From: Nocardia farcinica
Lineage (GTDB): Bacteria; Actinomycetota; Actinomycetes; Mycobacteriales; Mycobacteriaceae
Direction: 5' to 3'
Assembly (NCBI RefSeq): GCF_001182745.1
Contig: NZ_LN868939.1
Span: 992,001 to 1,056,000, forward strand
Length of the DNA: 64,000 nucleotides
Both the position numbers and the translations under genes were made by a program. The notes beneath the pieces were generated by a model, which searched no databases, was not told where the DNA came from, and worked only from the letters and a program-made list of their open reading frames with translations. Of this stretch, positions 8,161-16,867 are shown piece after piece. How positions within the stretch are numbered: position 1 is the stretch's first letter; each line of letters opens with the position of its first letter.

Positions 8161-9489
8161 CTAGGTGGTGCGGATGCGCAGCCCCGGGTTGTCCGAGAGC
8201 ACCACGCTGACCGGCTGCGCGAACAGCTGCGGCGCGTTGCCGGTGAGGGCGCCGATCAGGTTGGGGATCGCGCACATCGGGTAGTCGGCCACCGACGAGG
8301 CGCTGGAGATGCCCAGCGCCATCCGGCCGGTCACGATCGGGCCACCGCTGTCGCCGGGCAGCGCGCAGATGTTGGCGGAGAAGCTCTGGGTGAGTTCCCG
8401 CTCGCCGACCTGCACGGTCTGGTCGACGGCGTTGACGATGCCGCAGCTGAACCCGGTGCGCGAGCCGGACTTGCAGACCGGGGCGCCGACCACCGGGGTG
8501 GCCACGCCCTCGATGCGCACCGGCGCCGCACCGGGCACCCGCACGACGTTGTTGGCGAAGCGGCCGGTCACCGCGTCGTCGATCTTGATGATCGAGTAGT
8601 CCTGCGAGCCGAGCACCGACTTCTGGAACACGCCGAGGCGGCCGCCGTTGCGCTCGCCGGACAGCAGCTCGTGCACGGCCGCGGCGTTCGGGGTGCCCGC
8701 CGAGGCGACGTCGGGGTTGCAGTGACCGGCGGAGATGTTCACCACCGCGCCGGAACGGTCGGTGCCGTTGAAGCCGAAGGAGCAGCGCAGCTGACCCTCG
8801 CCACCGACGGAGGTGTAGCCGTCACCACCCGCGAGTTCGCCGCGGGCGAGTTCGTCGGCGATCGCGCCCGCCTGGGGCACCGGCTCGCCCGCCGCGGGCG
8901 GCGTCATCACGATGACCCGCGAGGGGTCGACGAAGCTGGGCATCGGCACGCCGGGCTGGTCGACCCGCACGGCGATGCTGTTGTTGACGGTGTCGATCAC
9001 CACGCCACGGATCAGCGCCGACACCGCTTCGGGCTGGGTCTCCAGCCAGCGCTCGAACGCGGTCTTCTCCCCGCGCAGGGTCGCCTCGCTCTTGGCGACG
9101 TTGCGAACCTCGAACCCGGCGGATTCGGCGGCCGCACGGGCCTCCTCGGCGCCGGGGCCCTGCGCCAGCGCGACGATCGCCTTGCCCGCGTCGTCCAGCC
9201 ACGACCCACCGAACACCTGCGGGTACTGCCGCTGCGCGGTGGTCGCGAAGGCCGCGACCTGCTGGGCCAGGTCGGCGCGGCGCAGGTATTCCTCGGGCGA
9301 GAGCTTCAGGTCCCGGTTCAGCGCCTCCACCAGCTGCGCGGGCAGATCGGTGGCGGGCGCGGGCTCGGCGTTCGCCACGGCCGCTGTCGGGCCGAACAGC
9401 AGAATCGCCGCCGAGGCGGCGATCACCGACTTGCGGAACCGGGTCTGTCGCGCAGCTGGTCTGGATCGACCTATCCGTGGCAGGAGCAT
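8161..9489 (-). CDS. Secreted S1 (chymotrypsin-fold) serine protease with prodomain
   Basis: 442-residue preproprotein of the streptogrisin/alpha-lytic type. A signal sequence (SVIAASAAILLFGPTAAVANA) is followed by an alpha-lytic-type prodomain to about residue 220 and a catalytic domain with His256 (SAGHC), Asp297 (QDYSI) and Ser381 (GDSGGP). Cysteines Cys236/Cys257 and Cys339/Cys349 are placed as expected for disulfides. Substrates are unknown. The start is supported by TATAGT ending six bases before the ATG, which fits leaderless transcription. The neighbouring upstream gene is a paralogue with the same layout, so this looks like an old tandem duplication. Confidence 0.9.
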   Translation of the reverse strand: MLLPRIGRSRPAARQTRFRKSVIAASAAILLFGPTAAVANAEPAPATDLPAQLVEALNRDLKLSPEEYLRRADLAQQVAAFATTAQRQYPQVFGGSWLDDAGKAIVALAQGPGAEEARAAAESAGFEVRNVAKSEATLRGEKTAFERWLETQPEAVSALIRGVVIDTVNNSIAVRVDQPGVPMPSFVDPSRVIVMTPPAAGEPVPQAGAIADELARGELAGGDGYTSVGGEGQLRCSFGFNGTDRSGAVVNISAGHCNPDVASAGTPNAAAVHELLSGERNGGRLGVFQKSVLGSQDYSIIKIDDAVTGRFANNVVRVPGAAPVRIEGVATPVVGAPVCKSGSRTGFSCGIVNAVDQTVQVGERELTQSFSANICALPGDSGGPIVTGRMALGISSASSVADYPMCAIPNLIGALTGNAPQLFAQPVSVVLSDNPGLRIRTT

Positions 9490-9506
9490 GACCAGACTAT
9501 ATGGGG
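9490..9506 (-). promoter_or_regulatory. -10 element placing transcription start at the protease ATG
   Basis: On the minus strand TATAGT is followed by CTGGTC and then ATG, so the expected transcription start coincides with the A of the start codon. No Shine-Dalgarno sequence is present. Confidence 0.45.
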
Positions 9507-9544
9507 TTCGGGCCGGTATTCCCACTCAACCGGATGGTCTGCTT

Positions 9545-10900
9545 TCAGCCGGCGTGCCCGCCCGTGCGCACCTGGATTCCGCTGCCGACACCGCCGCCCG
9601 AGGTCGCGTCGATATCGGCGAGGATGGCGCGGATCGGGATGCCGAGGGTGGCCGTGCCGCCGTAGGGTGCGAGCGCGACATTGGCCTCGTTGCAGTTGGG
9701 GGCGTCGGCGGCGTTGGAGCCGCTGGTGATGCCGAGCGCCAGCGTGCCCGACACGATCGCGCCGCCGCTGTCACCGCCGAGGGTGCAGGCCGAGCTGGCG
9801 AAACCGCGGATGGTCCGGCTCTCGCCGTTGGCCGTGTACAGCTGGGTCTCCACCCGGTCGGCGACCACGAAGCCGCAGGTGAAGGTGGAGGACTGGCCGG
9901 ACTTGCAGACGGGCGCCCCGGTGATCGGGTCGGCGACACCGGTGATGGTGAGGGTGGTGCCGTTGGCGCCGCGCACGATCGGCCGGTCCATGCCGCCGCG
10001 CACGGCCCGCTCGTTGAGCTGGATGACCGAGTAGTCCAGCGCGCTCGGCCCGCCGAGCTCGGCGCGCACGAAGGAGCCCAGCTCGGGGCTGTTCGCGATG
10101 TCCTGGACGTTGGGCAGGTACACCGAGGCCCGCTCGTCGGATTTGTCGATGTTGGGGTCGCAGTGGCCCGCGCTGATGTTGAGCGCGTTGCCCGCCGCGT
10201 CGACGCTGTTGAACCCGAACGAGCAGACGTCGACGCCGCGCAGCGACTCGTCCTGCAGGCTGGTGGGTGCGCTGATGTAGGTGTCGCCGCCCATCGGCCG
10301 CCGTTCCACCGGGCCGCCGCTGTCGGGGGAGAGGATGACCTTGATGTTGGCGATCAGGGTCGGCAGGTTCAGCATGTGCCCGGCCGGGGTGTTGGCGACG
10401 CTGACGATCAGCTGGCTGTTCAAGAAGTCGATGGCCACCGAGTTGACCGCCTGCGACAGTTCGCGCGGCAGCGAGTTCATCCAGTGGGCGAGCTGGGTCA
10501 GCGAGCTCTCCAGGCTGTCGGCCGAGACCGGCGCCAGGTGGGTCTGGTAGCCGTCGGCGGCCGCGATCCGGGCGGCGTCGGCCGAGGTGACCGCGACGAC
10601 CGGCTTGCCGTCGGCACCCATCCACGCCCCGGCGAAGTCGTCCGGCCGTTCGGCGCGGAAGTCCTGGGCGTAGTCGCGCAACTGCTGGGCGCGGGCGGCG
10701 CGATCGAGGTACTCGGTCGGGGTCATCTTCAGATCCCGCGCGATGGCTTCGACGAGTTCGGCGGGCAGGCTGTCGGCGCTGAGCTGCCCCGGAACGGGGT
10801 CCGCGGTCGCGGTGCCGGACAAGGGGGCCAGGAGAACGGTCGCGGCGACTCCGAGGGAAGCTGCCGTGACCGCGGCGCGACGCGCCACCAACTTGCGCAT
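9545..10900 (-). CDS. Secreted S1 serine protease, paralogue
   Basis: 451-residue preproprotein, same architecture as the downstream protease. It has a signal peptide (MRKLVARRAAVTAASLGVAA...ATA), a prodomain with the shared SLPAELVEAIARDLKMTPTE opening, and a catalytic domain with His (NISAGHCDPN), Asp (LDYSVIQL) and Ser (GGDSGGAI). GGAI replaces GGPI after the serine, a minor departure near the oxyanion loop. The ATG has AAGGGA upstream; a longer frame to 10972 adds only an arginine-rich lead. Gap to the following protease gene is 55 bases, so the two could be co-transcribed, but the second has its own promoter-like element. Confidence 0.9.
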   Translation of the reverse strand: MRKLVARRAAVTAASLGVAATVLLAPLSGTATADPVPGQLSADSLPAELVEAIARDLKMTPTEYLDRAARAQQLRDYAQDFRAERPDDFAGAWMGADGKPVVAVTSADAARIAAADGYQTHLAPVSADSLESSLTQLAHWMNSLPRELSQAVNSVAIDFLNSQLIVSVANTPAGHMLNLPTLIANIKVILSPDSGGPVERRPMGGDTYISAPTSLQDESLRGVDVCSFGFNSVDAAGNALNISAGHCDPNIDKSDERASVYLPNVQDIANSPELGSFVRAELGGPSALDYSVIQLNERAVRGGMDRPIVRGANGTTLTITGVADPITGAPVCKSGQSSTFTCGFVVADRVETQLYTANGESRTIRGFASSACTLGGDSGGAIVSGTLALGITSGSNAADAPNCNEANVALAPYGGTATLGIPIRAILADIDATSGGGVGSGIQVRTGGHAG

Positions 10901-11072
10901 GAAGTCCCTTCGTCGGCACGCGGGCGTGCCAGGTGAATCCGTGCCCCAGCGGCGGCGAATCCGTTGGCGCACAGTCGTGGTCCAGCTCGACCGGGAGTCG
11001 GCGTGACGGCGACTACAACGGTCAGCGACACACTCTAAGGCACGAACCCCGGTCGGTGTTCAGTGAACTGTC

Positions 11073-12188
11073 TCAGCGGTCCTGCCGCCAGTCCTCGGGG
11101 TCGAACGGCACGAAGGGGTTGCGCCGGGTGGTCGTGGTCGGCTTGCTCCGGGTCGTGGTGGTCGGTTCCGGGGTGGTGGTGACCGGCGGCGCGGTGGTCG
11201 GCTCCGGGGTCGGTTCGGGTGTCGCCGGTTCCGGTTCCGGTGCCGGGGGCGGTGCGGGCGCCGGGGCGGGCACGAGGGTGACCGGCGGCTGCGTGGTCGG
11301 CGGGGGTGGCGGGGCCACCACGGTCGTCGAGGTGTCGGACCTGGCGTCGGGCAGGGTCGGCGGGGCGGGGGAGTCCTCGCCCCGGAACAGCAGCGCGACG
11401 CCGACACCGCCGAGTGCCAACCCGATCAACGCCGCCGCGGCGATCAGTATCGGGATCCGTCTGCTCGGGGTGGGCGCGGCGGTGGCGGCGGTCGGCGGCG
11501 CCGCGACGGTCTGCGGTCCGGCCATCACCTCGGTGGCGGCGGGGGCGGGCGGTGCGGCGTCGGCGGCGGGCATCGCGGCCGAATACGCCTGCGGTGTGGG
11601 TTGCGGGGCGGGCACCGCGGGGATCACGTCGGTGACCACCGTGGAGTTCTCCGCCGATCCCGGATCGGGCGGTGCGGCGCCCGCGGGCGTGGACAGCACC
11701 GCGGCCAGTGCCGCGCGGGCGGCGTCGTAGGCGAAGGCCTTGCCCGGTTCGGCGGTGTCGACCGCGGGCAGGTCGGCCTCGCTGACCAGCACCACCGACC
11801 GCAACCCGAGATAGTCCAGCGCCTCGCGCAGGGCCTGCACCAGCGGTGCGGGCCAGGTGCCCGGATGGGTGGCGTAGAACTCGGCGGCCCCGCTGAGGTG
11901 CTCGGTAGTGAGGTTGATCAGGCAGAACAGCGCGGTGGCGACCAGGTCCTCGGCGCGGTAGGCCTCGCCGTCGTCGACCGGGATGCCGGCCGGGTCGCCG
12001 ACCTTCGCGACGAAGCCGGTGATCGAGTGCGAATGGCCTTCGGGAGCCTCGCCGCCCAGCACGGTGTCGCCGTCGTCGGACATGTGCAGCACACAGTCGC
12101 GCTCGACGTAGTGCAGGTCGCCACCGTCGGTGACGACCGCGGCGGTGCAGCCGTCGTCGGCGATTCGCAGGCCCACCCCTGTGGCCAT
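11073..12188 (-). CDS. Truncated Hsp70-like membrane protein with Pro/Thr-rich tail
   Basis: 371 residues. Residues 1-145 align by eye with the start of the Hsp70-like protein encoded two genes upstream (shared GFxxxVGDPxxI, DLVATAxxCLI, HPxxW and GLxxVxLV). The rest of the ATPase fold, including the second phosphate and adenosine motifs, is missing. After a low-complexity linker there is one membrane helix (RIPILIAAAALIGLALGGVG), then an extracytoplasmic tail rich in Pro and Thr ending PFDPEDWRQDR. I infer a non-ATPase sensor or partner protein; function is unknown. It lies 41 bases after the LuxR-type regulator and is probably co-transcribed. The ATG has GAGGA upstream. Confidence 0.82.
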   Translation of the reverse strand: MATGVGLRIADDGCTAAVVTDGGDLHYVERDCVLHMSDDGDTVLGGEAPEGHSHSITGFVAKVGDPAGIPVDDGEAYRAEDLVATALFCLINLTTEHLSGAAEFYATHPGTWPAPLVQALREALDYLGLRSVVLVSEADLPAVDTAEPGKAFAYDAARAALAAVLSTPAGAAPPDPGSAENSTVVTDVIPAVPAPQPTPQAYSAAMPAADAAPPAPAATEVMAGPQTVAAPPTAATAAPTPSRRIPILIAAAALIGLALGGVGVALLFRGEDSPAPPTLPDARSDTSTTVVAPPPPPTTQPPVTLVPAPAPAPPPAPEPEPATPEPTPEPTTAPPVTTTPEPTTTTRSKPTTTTRRNPFVPFDPEDWRQDR

Positions 12189-12229
12189 CACATTCCTCGC
12201 TTCGGCATAGATCGGCGCGCGCCGAGCGA

Positions 12230-14734
12230 TCACACGAGCAGTGAGCCGTGTCCCATGGCGCGGAGCATCGACAATAACTCCGAGCGGGACCCGGCACCGA
12301 TCCGACGCCGGATCCGGGCCACGTGGTGCTCGACCGTCTTCGCCGAGATGTAGAGCCGGGCGCCGATCTCGCGATAGGTCAGGCCGAGCAGGACCAACTC
12401 GGCCACCTCGCGCTCGCGATCGCTGAGGACCGCGGTCGGCTCCGCGGCGGGCGCGGTGTCCGGCGCCTGCGCGCGCGGGGCGGGGGCGGGGGTGCCGGGC
12501 TCGGGCGGGCGCGCCTCGGCGCGGACCGTGCGGGCCAGCTTGAGCAGGGCGGTCGCGGTGGCCGAGTCGGCGGCGGCCAGAGCGGCCTCGCTGGCCAGCC
12601 GCGCGGCGTCCCAGAACAGGCCGAGTTCGCGCAGGCCCGCCACGGCGGTGGTCACCGGTTGCGCGGCCACCTCGCCGCGCAGCACCAGCACCCAGGTGCG
12701 GCCCGCGTCGGCGAGGACGGCGGCGTGCCGGTCGCCCGCCTCGGCGGCGTCCTTGAGCAGCCGGGCGGGTGGCAGCAGTTCGTCGGGACTCTCGTGGGCG
12801 ATGGCGGCCTGCACCCCGTACCAGTGGAAGGCGTTGGCCCAGGCGGGCGGCTGGCCGAGGCGGCGCAGCAGCGCCAGGGTCGCGTCCACCAGCGGCTGGA
12901 CGCGGCGTTCGTCGCGCAGCCGGATGCCCGCCAGCCACAGCTCGCCGATCGGCAGCGCGGTCAGCAGATCGGCGTCGACCTCGTCGAAGATCGGATAGGC
13001 CGCCTGCCAGGCCTTCGTGAGCGCCGCGTGGTCGCCGCCGCGGCGGGCCAGGCCGACCGCGGCGCCGTGGGCGAGCAGCCGATCGCGCCGGTCCAGGGTC
13101 GCCAGGTCGAGGGCGGCGAGGGTGGTCGCCGCGGCCTGCTCGTCGCCGCCGAGCATGGCGGTCCACGCGGTGAGCACCGACAGGTGCGGCGAGCGCAGGC
13201 CTGCGGCGTTCGCGCGGCGGATGGCATCGCCCGCGCGGCGCGGCTGCCCGGTGCTCAGGCACAGCAGCGTCGCGGGGCCCACAGCGGTGCAGGGCAGGAA
13301 GCGGTCGATGGTGGCGTCGCCGTGGGCCGTCTGGATCAGCGCGGCGATCGCGGCGGCGGTGCCGGATTCGGTGCCGCGCAAGCTGTCTTCGAGAGCGCAC
13401 GCGATCGCCCTGGTGTGCTCGCCTGCTTCCGTGGGCGGCCATTGCTCGGCGGTGGCCGAGAGTTCCCGCGCGCCGTCGAGGTCGCCCGCCAGCGCCAGTA
13501 CCGTCGCGCCCACGGACCAGTCCGCGCCGACGCGATGCGCGCCCAGCCAGCGGTACAACTGCGCGGCCCGTCCGACGAGTCCGCGCCGGGTCAGCACGCC
13601 CGCGCAGATCCGCACGACCGTGGCGAGCTCACCGACGCCGACGCCGGGACGCGCGAGCACCGGTTCGGCCAGCCGCATGGCGGTGTCGCCGTCACCCGCG
13701 CGGGCGGCGGCCTCGGCCCAGCGCAGGCCGATGGTGTCGACCTGCGCGCCGGCCGCGGCCGCGGCGGCGTAGTAGCGCACGGCGTCGGTGCCGTTGTGTT
13801 CGGCTGCCGCGGCGAGGAATTCGGCCAGCCGGGTGTCGCGGACGCCGGATTCGGCCAGCATCAGCGCGGTGTGGTCGCGCAGCAGCCCGGCCTCGAGCCG
13901 GGCGTTGAGCAGACGGCGCTGCACGGCCACGAACCGGCGATCGCCGAGCATGGTCCGCAACGGCGCGACGGCCGGTTCGAGCAGCAGGTCGGCGTCGGTG
14001 ATCAGGGCGCTCGCGCGGGCCCGGTCGATGAGGGCGTGGGCGGCGTCGGGTTCGACGCCGAGCACGTCGGTGAGTTCGCTGGCGTCCAGACCGGTGCCGG
14101 TGGTGGCGACGGCCAGCGTCTCCAGCAGGTCCGGGTCCAAATCCTCCAACTGGGCGCGCGCCCAGCCCGCGACGGCCTCGTCGACGGCACGGATGCCCGC
14201 GTCGAGGCGGGCCGAGCAGGCGGCGGTGAGCGCGGCGACCACACCGCCGCGGATGCCGCCGGTCTGCTGATGGATGTGCTGGGCCACCGGGCGCGGCACC
14301 ATCATCCCCAGCTCGCGGGCGAACGGCAGGATGTCGGCGGTGCCGAGCGGGCGCAGGTCGAGGACCCGGCCGCGGCGCGCGACCGCGTCGGTGAGCGCGC
14401 GTAGCCGCTGATCGTGCGGGCGCGGTTGGGTCGCCACCACCACGGTGCGCGCGCCACTGTCGACGGCGGCGCAGAGAGCATCGAGTTCGGTGGCGGACAG
14501 GGTGGTGGCGTTGTCGACGATCAGGGCCGCGGACGTGTCGTCGGTGGCCGTGGCGTGGTCGCGGAAGGGGATGCCCCTGGCTTTCAGCCGCGACCGGATC
14601 AGGGTCAGCATCGTCGACTTGCCGGTGCCGGATCGGCCCCGGATCAGGTAGATGATCGGCTCCTGGTCGACGGTGTCGAGCTCACGCAGCAGGTCGCGCG
14701 CGCACGGCAGCGTGTCGAAGGCGATCTCAACCAC
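12230..14734 (-). CDS. iniR: IniR-like LuxR-family ATPase regulator
   Basis: 834-residue regulator. It has an N-terminal P-loop (GRSGTGKST, about residue 33), a STAND-type AAA region, a helical repeat middle (residues 300-730), and a C-terminal LuxR helix-turn-helix (LSDREREVAELVLLGLTYRE, KTVEHHVARIRRRIG). Size, architecture and place opposite iniB match M. tuberculosis Rv0339c (IniR), an activator of iniBAC in mycobacteria. Start chosen at GTG, with GGAGG five bases upstream; this GTG overlaps the end of the Hsp70-like gene by eight bases, so the two are translationally coupled. A long Pro/Arg-rich frame to 15637 is the antisense-frame shadow of that gene. The ligand is not deducible. Confidence 0.82.
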   Translation of the reverse strand: MVEIAFDTLPCARDLLRELDTVDQEPIIYLIRGRSGTGKSTMLTLIRSRLKARGIPFRDHATATDDTSAALIVDNATTLSATELDALCAAVDSGARTVVVATQPRPHDQRLRALTDAVARRGRVLDLRPLGTADILPFARELGMMVPRPVAQHIHQQTGGIRGGVVAALTAACSARLDAGIRAVDEAVAGWARAQLEDLDPDLLETLAVATTGTGLDASELTDVLGVEPDAAHALIDRARASALITDADLLLEPAVAPLRTMLGDRRFVAVQRRLLNARLEAGLLRDHTALMLAESGVRDTRLAEFLAAAAEHNGTDAVRYYAAAAAAGAQVDTIGLRWAEAAARAGDGDTAMRLAEPVLARPGVGVGELATVVRICAGVLTRRGLVGRAAQLYRWLGAHRVGADWSVGATVLALAGDLDGARELSATAEQWPPTEAGEHTRAIACALEDSLRGTESGTAAAIAALIQTAHGDATIDRFLPCTAVGPATLLCLSTGQPRRAGDAIRRANAAGLRSPHLSVLTAWTAMLGGDEQAAATTLAALDLATLDRRDRLLAHGAAVGLARRGGDHAALTKAWQAAYPIFDEVDADLLTALPIGELWLAGIRLRDERRVQPLVDATLALLRRLGQPPAWANAFHWYGVQAAIAHESPDELLPPARLLKDAAEAGDRHAAVLADAGRTWVLVLRGEVAAQPVTTAVAGLRELGLFWDAARLASEAALAAADSATATALLKLARTVRAEARPPEPGTPAPAPRAQAPDTAPAAEPTAVLSDREREVAELVLLGLTYREIGARLYISAKTVEHHVARIRRRIGAGSRSELLSMLRAMGHGSLLV

Positions 14735-16574
14735 CGAGGCCTCCGAGGACCCCGCCGACGCCCTCGCCCAGGCCGCCCACCACACCGCCGACGCCCTCCC
14801 CGACGCCGCCGACGACCCCGCCCACGCCCTCGCCGACGCCACCGACCACGCCGCCGACGCCCTCGCCGACGCCGCCGAGGGTGTCACCGACACCGCCACC
14901 GGTCGGTGGGGCGGGTGCGGGCGGCGGGGTGTAGCCGCCGCCGGGCGACGGGGCGGGGGCCGGAGCCGGCGCGGGGGCCGGTGCGGGCGCGGGGGCGGGT
15001 TGGCCCGGCTGGGGCTGGACGGCGGTGTCGCCCGGTGCCGGTGCCCCGGCGGTCGGGGCGCCGTTCGCCGCGGCGGTGCCGGGTGCGGGCACGCCGCCGG
15101 TGGGGGACGAACCGGGCTGTCCGGGAACGGGATTCGATCCGCCGGGGGTCGCGGCCCCCGGGTCTGCCGCGGGCACGTTCGCGGCTCCGGTCCCGCCGCT
15201 GCCCGCGGGCGCGGCACCGCCGGTGCCCGCCACCGTGGTGGACTGCTGGGTGGAGGCCGGGGAATCGGTGCCGGTGGGCATCGTGGTGTAGGCGAGAGTG
15301 CCGGTGGCCAGCAGGGCCAGCACCGCGACCGCGCTGCCGATGACGGCGCCGCGCTGCCTGCCGCTGAGCCTGCGCGGCTTGTCGGCACGGGGTAGGACCG
15401 GCGCATCGGCGGCGAGACCGGTCGCGGCCGCCCGGTCCACCACGCTGAACTCCTCGGTCGGGGTGTCCGCCTCGGCGATCGCGGCGGGCACCGTGTCGAC
15501 CTCGCTGGCGAGCAGATCGGCGGCCAGCGCCGCGGCGCCGCGGGCGCTGGTGTGCGCGGGCTCGGGCGCCGCGGGCACCGGCAGCCCGAACTCGGTGGAG
15601 ACCAGTTCGGCGACCAGGGGGATCGCGCCGCCGCCACCGGTCAGCAGGACCCGGCCCACATCGTGCAGGTCGATGCCCGCCCGGTGCACCGCGTCGCGGA
15701 TCAGGTCGAGGCAGGAGAGCAGGGGGCCGCGCAGCAGGTCCTCGAGCTCGTCGCGCACCAGCCGCACCTGGTCCTGCGGGCCGTCGAGAGCGACCGGAAC
15801 GACCGTCGCCGTATTTCTGGAAAGCGATTCCTTCGCTTCTCGGCAACTCTCTCGCAAAATTGCCAGCCTCCGCTCGGTGACCGGATCGAACGGATCGAAG
15901 TCCGCGCCGCCGAGCGCATTTGCCAGCACGTAACGCATGGTCAGCAGATCGAATTCGTCGCCGCCGATCTCGGTCGAGCGCAGCGATGCCAGCACCGCGG
16001 TGTGGGCGCCGGTGCGGACCACCGAAGCGGTCGCGCCGGTGGCGCCCAGATCCAACACCACGATCGCGCCCTCGCCCAGCGGTCCCTGCGCGGCCTCCAG
16101 CCAGCGGGCGGCCGCCGCGGGCTCGGGCACCAGCGTGACCTCGCCCAGCCCGGCCGCCTCCAGCGCCGCGCGCTGCACCTCGACGGTGTGCAACGACCAC
16201 CACGCGGGATGGCAGGCCACCACGGCGCCCGGGCGGGCGCCGGTGGCGGCGCTCACCTCGTCGATCAGGCAGCCGATCGCGGTGGCCACCAGATCCTGTG
16301 CCGCGTGCGCCGAACCGTCCTCGGCCAGGATGTCCACCGGATCGCCGACGCGGGGTAGAAAGCCCTCGAGCACCACGTCGTCGGAATGCCGACCGCGGCT
16401 CGAACCCGCGAAGGCGGGCGCCGCTTCCCGGCTCAGGCGCAGCGCGCTGGGATGCGCCGTGACCGCACCGCCCGACACGGGGCCTGCGTCGACATCGGCG
16501 ACCTCCCCCGCCGTGGCGACCGCGACCGCATTGGACGCGCCGACGGTGATGCCGAGCGCCAGAAGCTCTGTCAT
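14727..16574 (-). CDS. Membrane Hsp70-like ATPase with glycine-repeat tail
   Basis: 615 residues. An actin/Hsp70-fold ATPase covers residues 1-380: phosphate-1-like GITVGASNAVAVAT, connect-1 VTLVPEPAAAARW, phosphate-2 VVLDLGATGATAS, and adenosine motif GRVLLTGGGGAIPLVAE. One membrane helix follows (GAVIGSAVAVLALLATGTLAY), then a Pro/Ala-rich exterior region and a C-terminal block of GEGVGGVVGGV repeats resembling IniB's repeats. The classical Hsp70 peptide-binding domain is absent, so this is not a chaperone of DnaK type. The promoter is shared, in the opposite direction, with iniB. GAGG precedes the ATG. Role inferred: envelope stress sensing together with the regulator it is coupled to. Confidence 0.85.
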   Translation of the reverse strand: MTELLALGITVGASNAVAVATAGEVADVDAGPVSGGAVTAHPSALRLSREAAPAFAGSSRGRHSDDVVLEGFLPRVGDPVDILAEDGSAHAAQDLVATAIGCLIDEVSAATGARPGAVVACHPAWWSLHTVEVQRAALEAAGLGEVTLVPEPAAAARWLEAAQGPLGEGAIVVLDLGATGATASVVRTGAHTAVLASLRSTEIGGDEFDLLTMRYVLANALGGADFDPFDPVTERRLAILRESCREAKESLSRNTATVVPVALDGPQDQVRLVRDELEDLLRGPLLSCLDLIRDAVHRAGIDLHDVGRVLLTGGGGAIPLVAELVSTEFGLPVPAAPEPAHTSARGAAALAADLLASEVDTVPAAIAEADTPTEEFSVVDRAAATGLAADAPVLPRADKPRRLSGRQRGAVIGSAVAVLALLATGTLAYTTMPTGTDSPASTQQSTTVAGTGGAAPAGSGGTGAANVPAADPGAATPGGSNPVPGQPGSSPTGGVPAPGTAAANGAPTAGAPAPGDTAVQPQPGQPAPAPAPAPAPAPAPAPSPGGGYTPPPAPAPPTGGGVGDTLGGVGEGVGGVVGGVGEGVGGVVGGVGEGVGGVVGGLGEGVGGVLGGLGG

Positions 16575-16867
16575 GGGGAACCTCTTCGGAAACTGTGTGG
16601 TCCGTGGGACCGCTGTGCTGACCGATGGTGCGGAACCGAGGGGCCCGGCCGACCTGACACCTCTGTCGGTTGCCGGATAGCCGCCGTTACCCCCTCGGGG
16701 CGTTCGTGGGGAAATTCCCCTAATGCCCACCCGTCCCCTAACGGGACGGCGCGGGGGATGTTGGGGGGCGTCCCCGTTTCGGAGTAACAGCCTGGCTACC
16801 TAGCGTGAAATGCATTCCAACGAGTGCGGATCACTGAGGTCCGCCCATCCTCAGGAGACGATTCTCG
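16575..16867. promoter_or_regulatory. Divergent iniB / Hsp70-like-iniR promoter region
   Basis: No ORF of its own. Symmetric elements: GGGGAA-A-TTCCCC (16708-16720), CGTCCC-ctaac-GGGACG (16732-16748), and a CCCCTAA direct repeat at 16717 and 16735, 18 bases apart. A candidate iniB -10 is TAGCGT at 16801. The GC-rich symmetric boxes are good candidates for binding by the LuxR-type regulator encoded on the minus strand. Confidence 0.55.

Noticed and set aside
12323..14404. 693-codon plus-strand frame opposite the IniR-like gene
   Set aside because: Gly/Arg/Ala-rich shadow; the minus strand has P-loop and LuxR motifs in the expected order.
14735..15637. 5' extension of the IniR-like frame, giving a 1,135-residue protein
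   Set aside because: The extension is Pro/Arg/Ser-rich sequence antisense-frame to the Hsp70-like gene; GTG 14734 has an excellent Shine-Dalgarno and gives the expected length.
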